Shown: positions 15,101-23,830 of the stretch, piece by piece
Layout of the letters: every line of letters starts with the position of its first letter
How positions within the stretch are numbered: position 1 is the stretch's first letter
Assembly: GCA_911728435.2 (NCBI GenBank)
Contig: OU452206.1
Location: forward strand, 15,902,297-15,966,296
Direction of reading: 5' to 3'
DNA from: Apoderus coryli
Lineage: Eukaryota; Arthropoda; Insecta; Coleoptera; Attelabidae
Length of the DNA stretch: 64,000 bases
Made by a program: the position numbers and the translations under genes
Notes under the pieces: model-generated
Seen by the model: only the letters and a program-made list of their open reading frames with translations
Told to the model about the DNA's origin: nothing
Database searches by the model: none

Positions 15101-16392
15101 TTATTGACGTTTGTAACGGGTAGTATGATAAAAAATACAACTGTTGCTCCATTTTCTTGTACATACATTTGTGTCTCTTTATTGTTTTAACTAAATTTGG
15201 GACAGTATTTACTGTTATTGCTATGTTTTTAATAACAAATGAATCTTTCAAGGATTCAGTACAACAAAAAATGTAAAATGAACGACATAGCAGTAACGGT
15301 AGTTCTGTGTGAGAGGGCAGTACGTGCAATGACATATTATCATTGTTGCGTGCAGGTGCGAGCGATAGCCGAGAACTTTGGGGTGCAAGGGGTTCAGATA
15401 TGGGTTCAATGTCACCACAGCCGGCCAATTCAAGGGTAAGCTCAACTTTCACTTTGTGTGTATTAATTTTTTTAATGCTTTGTTCACCTGCTTTGTTTAT
15501 TTATATAATTGGAGGTTTTCTCCAAGCACATTTTACTAACACTATGGTCGCTAACACTTGTTATGTGTACCAGGGGTCTGGGCACAAAAAAACACAAGTT
15601 TATTCATATTTAGAGCTTTCGCATCATATTAATTGATTTGTGGCCTGAAATGTGAAGAATTAGTGTTGGTGATCGCTTTAGTTGAGTGTGTTCTACAATC
15701 TAGTGATCCACGACTTATACCTAACAAATCATGAAATAAATCGAGTATTACAATGGCACATTTGATTTTAACGTGATCCATAACGGCAATAAGAATCTGA
15801 CAGATCGAAACAGAGTATATTAAATAGATTAAATCAACAGATATTAATTAGGTTAATAGAAATGAAAATGCAGCCCAACAATTCACAAATATAAAATACA
15901 TGTTACAACTTTCTCTATTTTTATATTAGTTTGAACGATGCTAAATAAATTATATACATCTCAGACATACTAAAAGTCCCATTCTTTGCCACCGTGAAAC
16001 GCTGGTTTAACTAATTTAATCATGGACGTCATGCTCTCCTAAATTTGATCGAATTTTCGCGTGAAATTCTCACTGTACGCACCGACAATGGCCGCTCGTT
16101 GCCACAAAATCCTTGTCGTACAGTATTACGTTCGGAGTTTATTTTATCTTTTGTTACCAGTTGATACAGAAATACACATTTCAGTAAATTCGTACCATAA
16201 ATATTCACCCGCTTTCTTTATATGCTAATAATTGTAATAGGAATGTATTGTAGTGAAATTCCAGAATAACCAAATATACTGGGTGACGTTTAACCTATAT
16301 TATATCGTTTATTATCTTTGCAGACTACTATGGAGGAGGGCCGACAAGGTGATCACAAGTCATCTCTGCTGCAGAAGTTGCTATCCGAATGA
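128..16392 (+). CDS. tai: taiman (NCoA/SRC-type nuclear receptor coactivator), C-terminal part, 6 exons
   Basis: Exons: 128-559, 1184-1370, 5821-6084, 8503-8679, 15356-15435, 16324-16392 (stop TGA). All junctions are AG/GT with matching phase and give 402 residues; the 5' exons with the bHLH-PAS domains lie outside the window. The product is glutamine/proline/serine rich: it opens with KRRLL and seven Gln, then a block containing NNTVAPNVSLQRS, a SEFVRQELRAVVGART block in exon 4, and ends in SSLLQKLLSE, so the last residues hold an LXXLL nuclear-receptor box (LQKLL). These blocks and the LLQKLLSE end are features I recall from insect Taiman. Known role: nuclear coactivator of the ecdysone receptor and partner of Methoprene-tolerant in juvenile hormone signalling. 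Introns 2 and 4 (4.4 and 6.7 kb) are expanded by transposons, mostly on the opposite strand. Small optional exons may be missed. Confidence 0.9.
560..1183. other. taiman intron between the Q-rich exon and the next exon
   Basis: A 624-base intron starting GTAAGT and ending in CAG. It is AT-rich. An open frame at 898-1146 has no recognisable domain and I see no transposon signature, so I take it as plain intron. Confidence 0.6.
1650..2900 (-). mobile_element. 5'-truncated non-LTR retrotransposon (LINE), 3' half of the reverse transcriptase
   Basis: On the minus strand the sequence begins near 2900 with SGVPQGSVLGP, continues through the FADD catalytic box around 2745-2760, shifts frame near 2700, and then runs open to 1938 (KEWCDCNYLSFN, VKFLGLHID, the thumb region and a C-terminus rich in Arg and Tyr). 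The downstream 3' part ends in a TTA/ATT-rich tail near 1655-1680. That is the usual shape of a 5'-truncated LINE copied by target-primed reverse transcription. Frameshift and truncation make it inactive. The clade is uncertain (jockey/R1/CR1-like). It lies antisense in a taiman intron. Confidence 0.85.
3478..3530 (-). ncRNA. hammerhead ribozyme motif (type I, minus strand)
   Basis: Read on the minus strand: core CUGAAGA (complement of 3515-3521; position 7 of the hammerhead core is free), one extra A, stem II GGC/GCC around a six-base loop, GAAA (complement of 3498-3501), then a minimal CG helix III and UU as the UH cleavage dinucleotide. Helix I is a GUAC/GUAC pairing on either side. Motifs of this kind mark Penelope-like retroelements. 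No flanking Penelope ORF is visible here. Confidence 0.6.
4325..4845. repeat. foldback/MITE with about 110-bp inverted arms
   Basis: The stretch 4329-4435 is repeated in inverted orientation at about 4735-4848 with few mismatches. Both arms share the blocks GCATGCGCATTT and TTATTAAGGATAGTGCTTGA, followed by AGAGAGTTATTGGA. The 300-base centre has no coding capacity. It looks like a non-autonomous DNA transposon; the superfamily is unknown. Confidence 0.75.
7040..7195 (-). pseudogene. short relic of a mariner-like transposase N-terminus
   Basis: Minus-strand translation gives SAITNDNIAQVHKMVHGKRR, which resembles the linker of mariner transposases (pattern TDENI..VHKMV..DRR). It is flanked by stops and frameshifts. 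No ends or catalytic residues remain. Identification rests on this short match only. Confidence 0.45.
7930..7983 (+). ncRNA. hammerhead ribozyme motif (type I, plus strand), well preserved
   Basis: Core CTGATGA at 7939-7945, one extra C, stem II GGAC/GTCC closing a five-base loop, GAAA at 7960-7963, then CATG (self-complementary helix III) and TC as the UH cleavage site at 7968-7969. Helix I is formed by CTTAAC (7930-7935) with GTTAAG (7978-7983) and three more pairs next to the core, leaving an internal loop as in natural type I hammerheads. A partial inverted copy of the core region precedes it at 7910-7926. Confidence 0.75.
8311..8368 (+). ncRNA. degenerate hammerhead motif
   Basis: CTGATGA at 8327-8333 and GAAACATG at 8352-8359 have the right order and spacing. 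Stem II (GAATT against AAGTC plus one base) has a mismatch and helix I is partial. Probably a decayed copy of the family seen at 7.93 kb. Confidence 0.45.
10420..12030 (-). mobile_element. non-LTR retrotransposon (CR1/jockey-like LINE), reverse transcriptase
   Basis: A long minus-strand frame (12058-10841) carries most of a LINE reverse transcriptase: SSPGPDEIPP, YKKGNKYNAENYRPISLT, HGFMPGRS, VVYLDLEKAFDKV, SGVPQGSVLG and the catalytic FADD box. After a frameshift near 10840 the protein goes on in other frames (SFVRPGLEYANSVWSPY, then LPYEDRLRALNLTNF, VYAWNDMSEEVVSAP) to a stop near 10490. The 3' end is an ATT-rich tail near 10405-10425. The endonuclease domain is missing, so it is a 5'-truncated, frameshifted copy. 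It lies antisense in taiman intron 4. Confidence 0.9.
12025..12140 (-). pseudogene. fragment of a PIF/Harbinger (HARBI1-like) transposase
   Basis: Just upstream of the LINE on the same strand, the minus-strand frames read GYPLEPIL and, after a one-base shift, LPPDSPESRYTQAHVQTRN followed by CVERCIGILRR. This matches the conserved C-terminal part of Harbinger transposases (GY.L.P.L ... RYN.AH..TRN.VER.FG.LK.RF). The LINE appears fused directly behind it, which suggests the LINE inserted into a Harbinger element or used it as target. Only about 35 codons remain. Confidence 0.6.
12611..13229. repeat. foldback repeat carrying a hammerhead motif in its left arm
   Basis: The segments 12611-12705 and 13150-13229 are inverted copies (shared blocks ACGAAACAAATTTA and TTTCTCTAAAAATT). 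Inside, 12923-13025 and 13047-13150 are also inverted copies (shared block TATAGCGATTAGAGATCACT). The left arm contains a complete hammerhead motif and about 210 extra bases; in the right arm the hammerhead is mostly deleted. No ORF is present. Confidence 0.75.
12670..12730 (-). ncRNA. hammerhead ribozyme motif (minus strand) in a foldback arm
   Basis: Minus strand: CUGAUGA (complement of 12710-12716), an extra U, a three-pair stem II (GGA/UCC) with a long loop, GAAA (complement of 12690-12693), CAUG as helix III and UU as cleavage dinucleotide. Helix I is interrupted. Same family layout as the 7.93-kb copy. Confidence 0.6.
13639..14946 (-). mobile_element. mariner element with both terminal inverted repeats
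   Basis: A 1.3-kb element between TA dinucleotides at 13639-13640 and 14945-14946. Both ends begin CGAGGCAYGTTTTTT and continue into AGTAAGTACCGTTTTG, an inverted repeat of about 32 bp with two or three mismatches. Length, TA target and internal transposase match a mariner. It is inserted in taiman intron 4, antisense to the gene. Confidence 0.92.
13740..14782 (-). pseudogene. mariner transposase, disrupted at the second catalytic Asp
   Basis: Starts at ATG 14782 (MPPTIVSPADCEVRAV). Residues 1-110 are the paired helix-turn-helix region and linker, ending in WVPKMLTD. The first catalytic Asp is in TGDEIW, the third in YSPDLAPSDYHLF. Between them, near 14020, a deletion of roughly 30 nucleotides removes the expected HDNARPH block with the second catalytic Asp and shifts the frame. 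The two open frames (14782-13967 and 14027-13740) are otherwise almost undamaged, so the copy looks fairly young but cannot make active transposase. Confidence 0.9.
15436..16323. other. last taiman intron
   Basis: An 888-base intron between the exon ending PANSR and the final LXXLL exon. AT-rich; no ORF or repeat recognised. Confidence 0.6.
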
Positions 16393-17434
16393 CAGGATGT
16401 ACATAAAACTAAATACTACTAGGTACCTCACGCGTTATGTACCACAGGCTGTAATTTAGACAGGTTAGCTGTAAACAAAACAAAAAAAAGTGCATTACTA
16501 CTATGACGTTGCTTGTATGTTTTTGTATTGATAATATTTTTAACTAGGGTAATGCGGAGCAACAAAATAGTTGACAAAAAAATAAATTATGAAAAAATTG
16601 CAAAAAAAAATTATGTTAATAATAATATTTGAATGAAAATGATAAAGCGCTTAGGGTTTGAGTGCAATTGTATATAGTTGTTTATATTTATATAAATATA
16701 TTAATAAGGATTATCGTTATTATGTTTTTATTATTATTTTTGGAATTGTTATATTAATTATAAGATAGAAGTGATAGTTTAGCTTCCTGTGAGCTAAATT
16801 AAGGCATTTGGTTTATTTTCGATGTGACCAGAGCATATATCTAAAGAAATTCATTGATGATTTCTCTAATAATAATATTTTTATTATATACTTGGCATAT
16901 ATCTAAATTATATAATCTTTTAGAAATTGTTAGTAGTAAGATTGAATGATCTCATCAATTTTCAATGACAGTGTGGTTTTTACTACGAATTTTTAATTAA
17001 AACACCACTGTAGTGTCCCAATTTTCGTTGACTACGGTCGTGTTCACACTGTTGTAGTGTTCTTTTTCTGTAAAAGTTTGTTTCTTTATAAAAATTACAT
17101 CACGTCTCGTTTTTGGACATTCTTAGACTAGACTCAATCATACTGCATCTGCATGGTATATATTATGATATAGGCAAATGCCCCCTTGTGGACACTAAAA
17201 ATCTAATTGTTTTAATATTTGAGGTCAAATATCTAGAGAAGTCTCATCTAATGTAACGACAAGTCTTAAAATTCAATTGCCTGCAAGAAAGAATGCGAGA
17301 GACATTGTAGCAATTTTTTCAGTACTATTTATTTATTTTTTAAAATAATCCATTACGAAGAGGAGCGGGATTTATATAAATCAAACGTCAGCTCCACAAA
17401 ATTCTATATATATATGTTAAATCTCAGGTGGGGG
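16393..17434. other. tai: taiman 3' UTR and downstream spacer
   Basis: Follows the taiman stop codon. AATAAA at 16581-16586 is the first canonical poly(A) signal; later AT-rich signals could give longer 3' ends. Nothing else recognised up to the hammerhead foldback. Confidence 0.5.
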
Positions 17435-17439
17435 AGCGA

Positions 17440-17492
17440 TTTTGCCAGGACATGTTTCGGAATTTTTATAATTCCATCTTCAGTGGCATCTT
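17440..17492 (-). ncRNA. hammerhead ribozyme motif (minus strand), left foldback arm
   Basis: Minus strand: CUGAAGA (complement of 17477-17483), an extra U, a six-pair stem II (GGAAUU/AAUUCC) closed by a short loop, GAAA (complement of 17455-17458), CAUG and UC. Helix I is UGCCA/UGGCA with one unpaired C after the cleavage site, so catalysis is plausible but not certain. Confidence 0.6.
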
Positions 17493-17694
17493 ACGCAAGA
17501 TTATATATTCATATTAAACATATAAGCACTCTGTGAAAAAATCTAGTGAACACAAATCAAAAAATAAATATTAAAATTGAACGTTGTCAGATATTAATAA
17601 AACTGTGTATTTGGTTATGTAATATCTTGACAACGTTGCATTTTAATATTTATTTTTTGATTTGTGTTCAATACATTTTTTCACAGAGTGCGTA

Positions 17695-17740
17695 CATAAA
17701 TGAAGATAGAATTATAAAAATTCCGCAACATGTCCTGGCA
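17695..17740 (+). ncRNA. decayed hammerhead motif, right foldback arm
   Basis: Inverted partner of the 17.45-kb motif: ATGAAGA replaces CUGANGA and GCAA replaces GAAA, while stem II and the CATGTC segment survive. Two core changes should abolish activity. Confidence 0.5.
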
Positions 17741-18022
17741 AAATCTCTCCTCCATAGTAATGGTCGCTCACTAATTTTGACGTAAGAAATTAATATCTCT
17801 CGCTCTGATTCAGATGTAATATTTCTTTCTTGTAGGTAATACAAGAAAAATCAATACCAACTGTTAATTATTATTATATATTTTAATTTTTCGTAGTATA
17901 GAAATGTTTTATAGTACCTAGTTAATAAAAATTGTATTAAATTTATTTGTTTGTTTAATTTGCTAGATTAAAATTAAAAATTATAACAAAACAGTTCCAA
18001 TATGAAATATTATTATTTTATG

Positions 18023-20235
18023 TACAGGGTGAGTAACGAGGAACTGTACATACTTCTACCATAAGTAGAAGCACATTAGGGGATCATCAAATGACCATTA
18101 AAAACTGTCTCCTTATTTTCATTATTAATATACAGGGTGAATTATGGATATTCACCAAAACAATGTTTCGTCATATCTTTTCAATGATTAAGTCAATTTA
18201 TGTCATTTTTTTATAAAAGTGTGTATTGGTGCCTGGCAACTAACTGACATATTCAGAATTGAGAAAATCCAGGTCTTCGAGAAAATGTGTGGGACTGCTT
18301 CATATGCAACACGTCACCCTGTATATGATTTTTGAAAAATCTGATATAATTTTTTCAGAGGGCATAAATAGACAGTTAGACCTGGGTATTTGAATTTTTT
18401 CACATTTCCAATTAGAGATTCATTTTAGAGCCAAATTGAAAATTGGCAATAATGAAGTATCTTACTGTATAATAATGTTTAGTTATTAAAAAGAAATCTT
18501 CAAAATAGACAGAAACGACACACACTGTGCTCCAGTATGGTAAATACCATAATTTGAATTGATTTACAGGGCCGCATTTAAAAATCTGGCATATCTGGTT
18601 CATCCCAATAATTCACCCTGTACGTAACTTTTTCCCCCGTAATAGACAGAAAACAGATAAAAAATGTTTGTAATAATCTAGTTTTCTTATTTGTTTGAGG
18701 AAAACTCATGTGTCTAATTATTTTAATCGGAATGAAATGAACAAGCTAGGGAAATGTTTATTGATAAATTAAGAAATAAAATAAAAAACAATAACCAAAC
18801 AATAAAACAGTTTTAACAATGTGGAACAAAGTAAAAAACAATTTATCAAACATTACGATTATAAAACACAACAGCTCATTAACGCAGAATTCTTCACTGT
18901 TGCAATATTATCAGAAATGACCCACTGACAATCAGAAAAGCCATTACACATTTAAACATTCGTCAAGAAAAGTGTATTAAGGCAAATGGATTTCATTTTG
19001 AACATCTTTTATAATCGTAATGTTTATTAAATTGTTAAAACTGTTTTATTGTTTGGTTATTGTTTTTTATTTTATTTCTTAATTTATGAATAAACATTTC
19101 CCTGGCTTGTTATTTCATTCCGATTAAAATAATTAGACACATGAGTTTTCCTCAAACAAATAAGAAAACTAGGTTATTACAATAGTATATTACATAACAT
19201 GTGCTGTAAATGATATTTTACATGCGAGAGACTAGTTTGCCCACGAGCCGCGAAGCGGCGAGTGAGGCAATAGTCTCGAGCATGGAAAATTATTTACAGC
19301 TCGAATTATGTACAGAATCAGAATCCATTTCAGAATTAAAATTTAAGCAGAAACTTAACACAGAAGAAAAGGTAATTATGACATTTATAAATATTTGAAT
19401 TTATTTGACATTTGTGTTTGACAGAATTCCATAATAAAAAATAAAAATCCCTAAAGTGTTATGTAATATTCATTACGTAACACTTTGGTGATCATTACGT
19501 AACACTTATGTAAGATTGAATTTACATGTCACGTTAACAGTTTTGCAATAGACGGCTTAACAAAACAGGAGTAGAAAAACATTTTTTATCTGTTTTCTGT
19601 CTATTACGGGTGGAAAAAGTTACATACAGGGTGAATTATTGGGATGAACCAGATATGCCAGATTTCTAAATCCGGCCCTGTAAATCAATTCAAATTATGG
19701 TATTTACCATACTGAAGCACAGTGTGTGTCGTTTCTGTCTATTTTGAAGATTTATTTTTAATAATTAAACATTTTATATACAGTAAGATACTTCATTATT
19801 GCCAATTTTCAATTTGGCTCTAAAATGAATCTTTAATTGAAAATGTAAGGTGAGTGTAACAAAAAATTCAAATACCCAGGTCTAACTGTCTATTTATGCC
19901 CTCTGAAAAAATTATATCAGATTTTTGAAAAATCATACATAGAGTAAGTGTTGAATATGAAGCAGAACCCACAAATTTTCTCGAAGACGGACCTGGATTT
20001 TCTCAATTCTGAATATGTCAGTTAGTTGCCAGGCACCAATACACACTTTTATAAAAAAAATTAGATAAATCGACTTAATCATTGAAAAGATATGACGAAA
20101 CATTGTTTTGGTGAATATCCATAATTCACCCTGTATATTAATAATGAAAATAAGGAGACAGTTTTTAATGGGCATTTGATGATCCCCTAATGTGCCTCTA
20201 CTTATGGTAGAACTATGTACGTGACTCACCCTGTA
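18023..20235. repeat. 2.2-kb foldback with about 0.8-kb inverted arms
   Basis: The left arm (18023-18865) and right arm (19015-20235) are inverted copies that begin at TACAGGGTGAGT and CCCTGTA. The right arm is longer because a segment of about 400 bases (19180-19580) is inserted between two blocks that are contiguous in the left arm. The centre (about 18866-19014) is short and unique. TACAGGGTGAATTA recurs inside both arms. No transposase frame is present; open frames here (such as 19933-20274) only reflect the repeat. Confidence 0.85.
19190..19312. repeat. GC-centred hairpin inserted in the right arm of the 2.2-kb foldback
   Basis: An imperfect stem of about 55 bp: the left strand TACATAACATGTGCTGTAAA pairs with TTTACAGCTCGAATTATGTA on the right. 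It is centred on a small perfect stem (CCGC GAA GCGG at 19250-19260) that stands out as GC-rich in AT-rich DNA. A second palindrome lies at 19456-19490 (GTGTTATGTAA / TTACGTAACAC). Probably a separate small mobile unit. Confidence 0.6.
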
Positions 20236-22042
20236 ATTTTGTTCATAAATAATGGATAATTCAATAGATTTCATTAGATATATCTCCTCGCATCTTCCTT
20301 AAAATGGCCCTTAAAAAGAAAAATATATTTTTAAATAAAAACCGCGACGCATTACCAAAAAAAAAGCTGTAACTGTTAATATTTTATATACATAATTTAA
20401 AGTAAATGTTATTTAAAAGGAAGTCGTTTTGTTGGACATTGTGATAGGCATACCGCCATGTTATTAATTGTTGCTAGGTATGGATCCTAGGACTTACTAT
20501 ATTATAATTAATTATAATTTTAGGTTATAGAGTAATAAGAATAATATTAATAATAATAAAAAAGATAAAGTACATACTTCTTAAAATATTGTCAATTAAA
20601 ATTTAAAAAAATATGATGCCCACATTACATAATAAAAACACTTTTCTTCCCATGCCACTAAAATTACAAAAAAAAAAAAGTGAAAGTAAAAAATGTTTTA
20701 TTAAGAATATTGAACAAATTTGACAGACGGGAAGTTTTATTTAATTAACAGATATTTTTTGTACAGAGTTTAAAATATATACATATATCTATATATATTA
20801 ATAAAAATGATTACACAATAAAAATTTGGTTTTATTATATTTTGCTTGGAGTAGGATACCTACCTTTAATCATGACAGTTCCCCAATTTCTTTACTTTGT
20901 TTCTAACAATGAAGCTTCCACCATTGCCATCTGAATTCGTTTCTTCATCACAAATTTATAGATACAGAAGAAAAATTGATCTGATTTTATCTGTAGTGTT
21001 AAATTGATGAAATAAACAAACAACTCACTAAAAGGTCATTAAGTTAAATGCTATCGTAACTCGGTGCTACTATCCTCGAAGAATATTGAGCACGTTTTCA
21101 GGTAGGTACCTATATATTCCCACTTATCTAGTGTCGCCTATTTTCTGCACTGTTTTAGTACTACAGACAATTGCGGTTAGCTCGAGGATTGGTCTGTTTA
21201 GCCATCTTCGATTTCACAACAGACATCCCTGAGTTGGAATAATGATGATTTTCTGTACTGTGCATTTTCAGCAAAGAAATGTCTTAACATGCTCAGTTGT
21301 TGCCTAAACAGAACCAAAGCATAAATCTTCAACATTATTCATTTTCCATTTCGCTACAACATACAGCTATGCAAAATAATAAAAGTTTAAAAGTTAGACC
21401 ACTGATTAGTTAGCATACATTACTTTTCCAAGGTGCCGAGCCACTCAGAGCATTTGCGGGCGGGCTTTCCTTGACACTCTATTTGAATTCGAATTAACCG
21501 CTCTTGAACTTATTTTGAAACTGAAATTTAGTAGATATTTAATTGGAATGAGTTTTTCCAAATATTGTCTAGTGTTGAGGGATTCTTGTTTACTTGTCTT
21601 TTTTAAAAAACAACTCAAACCATTATCTTTATACCTTATAGTTAATTTTTGTTATTGTTCTAGATTTTGCAAACTAATAAATTCGGCGTTTCGTAATGTC
21701 ATTGTTATGTAAAAAGATGAGGGTATGAAGAAGGGATAATGGCTTCTCTATGACATTGTACCATATATTGCCGTGATCCGTGATCGATGTAAACCGTGTT
21801 CGTTGAATTATGTTAAAGCTGTTTTCACAGAGCAGATATTCTACTCCTCAGTTCAGCCGAACTGATGTTAATTCACCTGTCACGGCTCTGTAAGTTAGGT
21901 GAGTGAAACTTGCAAAGAAGGAGATAGCTCGATGAAAAGAAATGCCAGCTCCAGCTGTGCTGTAATCTGTCAACTGAAAAATATAAAATATGTTTTGTTT
22001 ACTATTTTATTTTTTAATTTCCTGATATTCTCATAACGAAAA
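20236..22042. other. spacer upstream of COMMD2
   Basis: 1.8 kb without a recognisable gene. An AT-rich simple-repeat patch lies at 20770-20830. The COMMD2 promoter should be in the last few hundred bases but no clear element can be named. Confidence 0.5.
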
Positions 22043-22938
22043 ATGTTGATTTCTTTAAGGGCTGATCATAAAGAGCATTTAGAATTATTAATAGGTCAAC
22101 CGACTCAAAGTAAGTTAGACAATAAATGCAATTTCAATAGAAATTTAGTTATAATTTAAACTTCCAGTTACAATTGATTTTTGTAAACTTGCTCTCGATT
22201 TTATGCAAAACCAGCCGAATCAGAAAAAATACGTAACCGCTGCTAAGGTTTTAGAAGTTCACCCTGATGCAGTTCAGAACTGTATTTATGGCTTGATAAA
22301 TCTTTTGCTTCTTGGATATAAACACAATGTAAGTAGGTTAATAGTAGACAGATTTAATAACAGTTCAATGAAAACGGTTTCATGGATCATTATTACGGGT
22401 ATGAAAGATGCATTTTATATTTTCCAGTTAAGCGAAGCCGATTTTCGAGATTCTATATTGACCTTAGGCTTCACCGAAGAGCAAGTAGATGTTTTGGTGA
22501 AGTTTTATAATTCGAAACAGGCTGAAATTAATAAAATCAATGCCACAGGTCTAACTGATGTTTATTTTGATGACTTAGAGTGGAGATTTGAAGCACAGGT
22601 AAATACGTTTCCATCAATCATAGCAATAGATAACCATAACGCTAACATTATCCAATAGATTTTCCTGAGTTTATATTTGTTTCTACCTTTTCATTCGTTT
22701 ACTCATATAATTTAAGGTTGCTTCGAGATCTTTGCAAGAACAGGCTATACCACTGATAACACTGGATTTAACATTAAAATCTCAAGATGACAACCTTGAA
22801 ATTAAAAAAGAACACATTTTTCTACAAACTGATCCAACGAATTTGATTCATATCACCAATGAACTTGAGAGAGCGCTAGCAGAATCAAAGAGTGGGCATT
22901 CCAGAAAAGTACAAAGAGCGTTAAATTCATTGAATTAA
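22043..22938 (+). CDS. COMMD2: COMM domain-containing protein 2
   Basis: Four exons: 22043-22109, 22168-22328, 22428-22598, 22717-22938, all AG/GT with matching phase, giving 206 residues (human protein about 199). The start ATG opens MLISLRADHKEHLELL, matching the family's N-terminus. Residues 1-110 are the helical N-terminal domain (SEADFRDSILTLGF). The COMM domain follows, with DLEWRFEAQVASRSL at the exon 3/4 join, then HIFLQTDPTNLIHI and a C-terminal helix. COMMD proteins assemble as the hetero-oligomeric ring of the Commander complex, which recycles membrane cargo from endosomes with retriever and CCDC22/CCDC93. A poly(A) signal follows 43 bases after the stop. It converges with HACD. 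Confidence 0.92.
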
Positions 22939-22980
22939 TTTATTGTTATTAGTTTTTAATATAGGTTTACTTTTGTTTCA

Positions 22981-22986
22981 AATAAA
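22981..22986 (+). terminator. COMMD2: COMMD2 poly(A) signal
   Basis: AATAAA, 43 bases after the COMMD2 stop codon, followed by T-rich sequence. Confidence 0.6.
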
Positions 22987-23830
22987 TATTTTATTGCCAT
23001 ATGTTGTAGTTCAATATTTTATTGTTTATAAAAACAGTATCTCGAAACATTTTTATGATTTTTCTAGTGTGATTTTAAAAGTGATGAATACGAGCATAGT
23101 ATATGATCTAGTATAGTCAGCCAGCGCTGCAAGAATAGTATCTTAATACTATGCATAAAACTGTCATATGACATCGACGTCGATATAAGTCTGAAATATG
23201 TCCCATTCCTAGACTTTACGAGTTTGAACTAATTTATATTTACATTATTGTAGCGAATTTACTTTATATACCTTCATGTCTTCTATAAAATTGATTATTT
23301 TGTTAGGTCCTTTCCATTTTTGAATACTCTTGCCACCCAACATTTTTCTGCACTTTTTTTGAATCCTGGAAACGTATATACAAAACTGTACCTTTGCCAG
23401 ACTGTCATTAGTTTTAATTGAGTTGTGAATGTTTACATACCCGGAAAGTGAGAAAACCAAGATGGACGAGCACTTTAGAATTATGATGATTGAGGTAAAT
23501 TAATAAAAGCTTGAAGAAAAAACTGAATTGAAATAACAACTAACAAAGTATAAAAATAACATTGTATAATATATTTTCAAGAACATAGTTGACACAGTAA
23601 ACAACATATACATACCTTAAAATTATTACTAATTTATCAGACCTCCATCACAAATATTAAACGAATATTCAATCAATAATAATTATGTAAGGAAATTATT
23701 AATAATACGTAAGATGCAATTAAGTATTAATAATTTACATGTAAGTCAAAAGTCCACTGTTTATAAAACAGCATTTACAGCACATTATTTGAGATAAATC
23801 TTTTAATAAATTAACAAACAATTCTAAATA
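22987..23830. other. spacer between the converging COMMD2 and HACD genes
   Basis: AT-rich, no gene recognised. A minus-strand ATTAAA at about 23801-23806 could serve as the HACD poly(A) signal. The open frame at 23245-23460 has no recognisable domain. Confidence 0.5.

Larger units (their letters stand above)
8680..15355. other. 6.7-kb taiman intron, mostly transposons
   Basis: The intron contains a LINE, a Harbinger fragment, a hammerhead foldback and a mariner, each listed separately. From 8680 to about 10400 and from 13230 to 13638 I see only AT-rich sequence with no convincing coding or structural signal. The open frame at 8836-9042 has no recognisable domain. Confidence 0.6.
17435..17755. 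repeat. short foldback with a hammerhead in each arm
   Basis: Left arm about 17435-17595 and right arm about 17620-17755 are inverted copies separated by a short spacer. Shared blocks include TTTTGCCAGGACATGTT at the outer ends and TGAACACAAATCAAAAAATA near the centre. The right arm lacks about 40 bases present in the left. No coding capacity. Confidence 0.75.

Noticed and set aside
17546..17785. Open frame in the 17.4-17.8-kb foldback
   Set aside because: It runs across the inverted arms and has no domain.
19210..19398. Open frame over the GC-centred hairpin at 19.2 kb
   Set aside because: It is a by-product of the palindrome.
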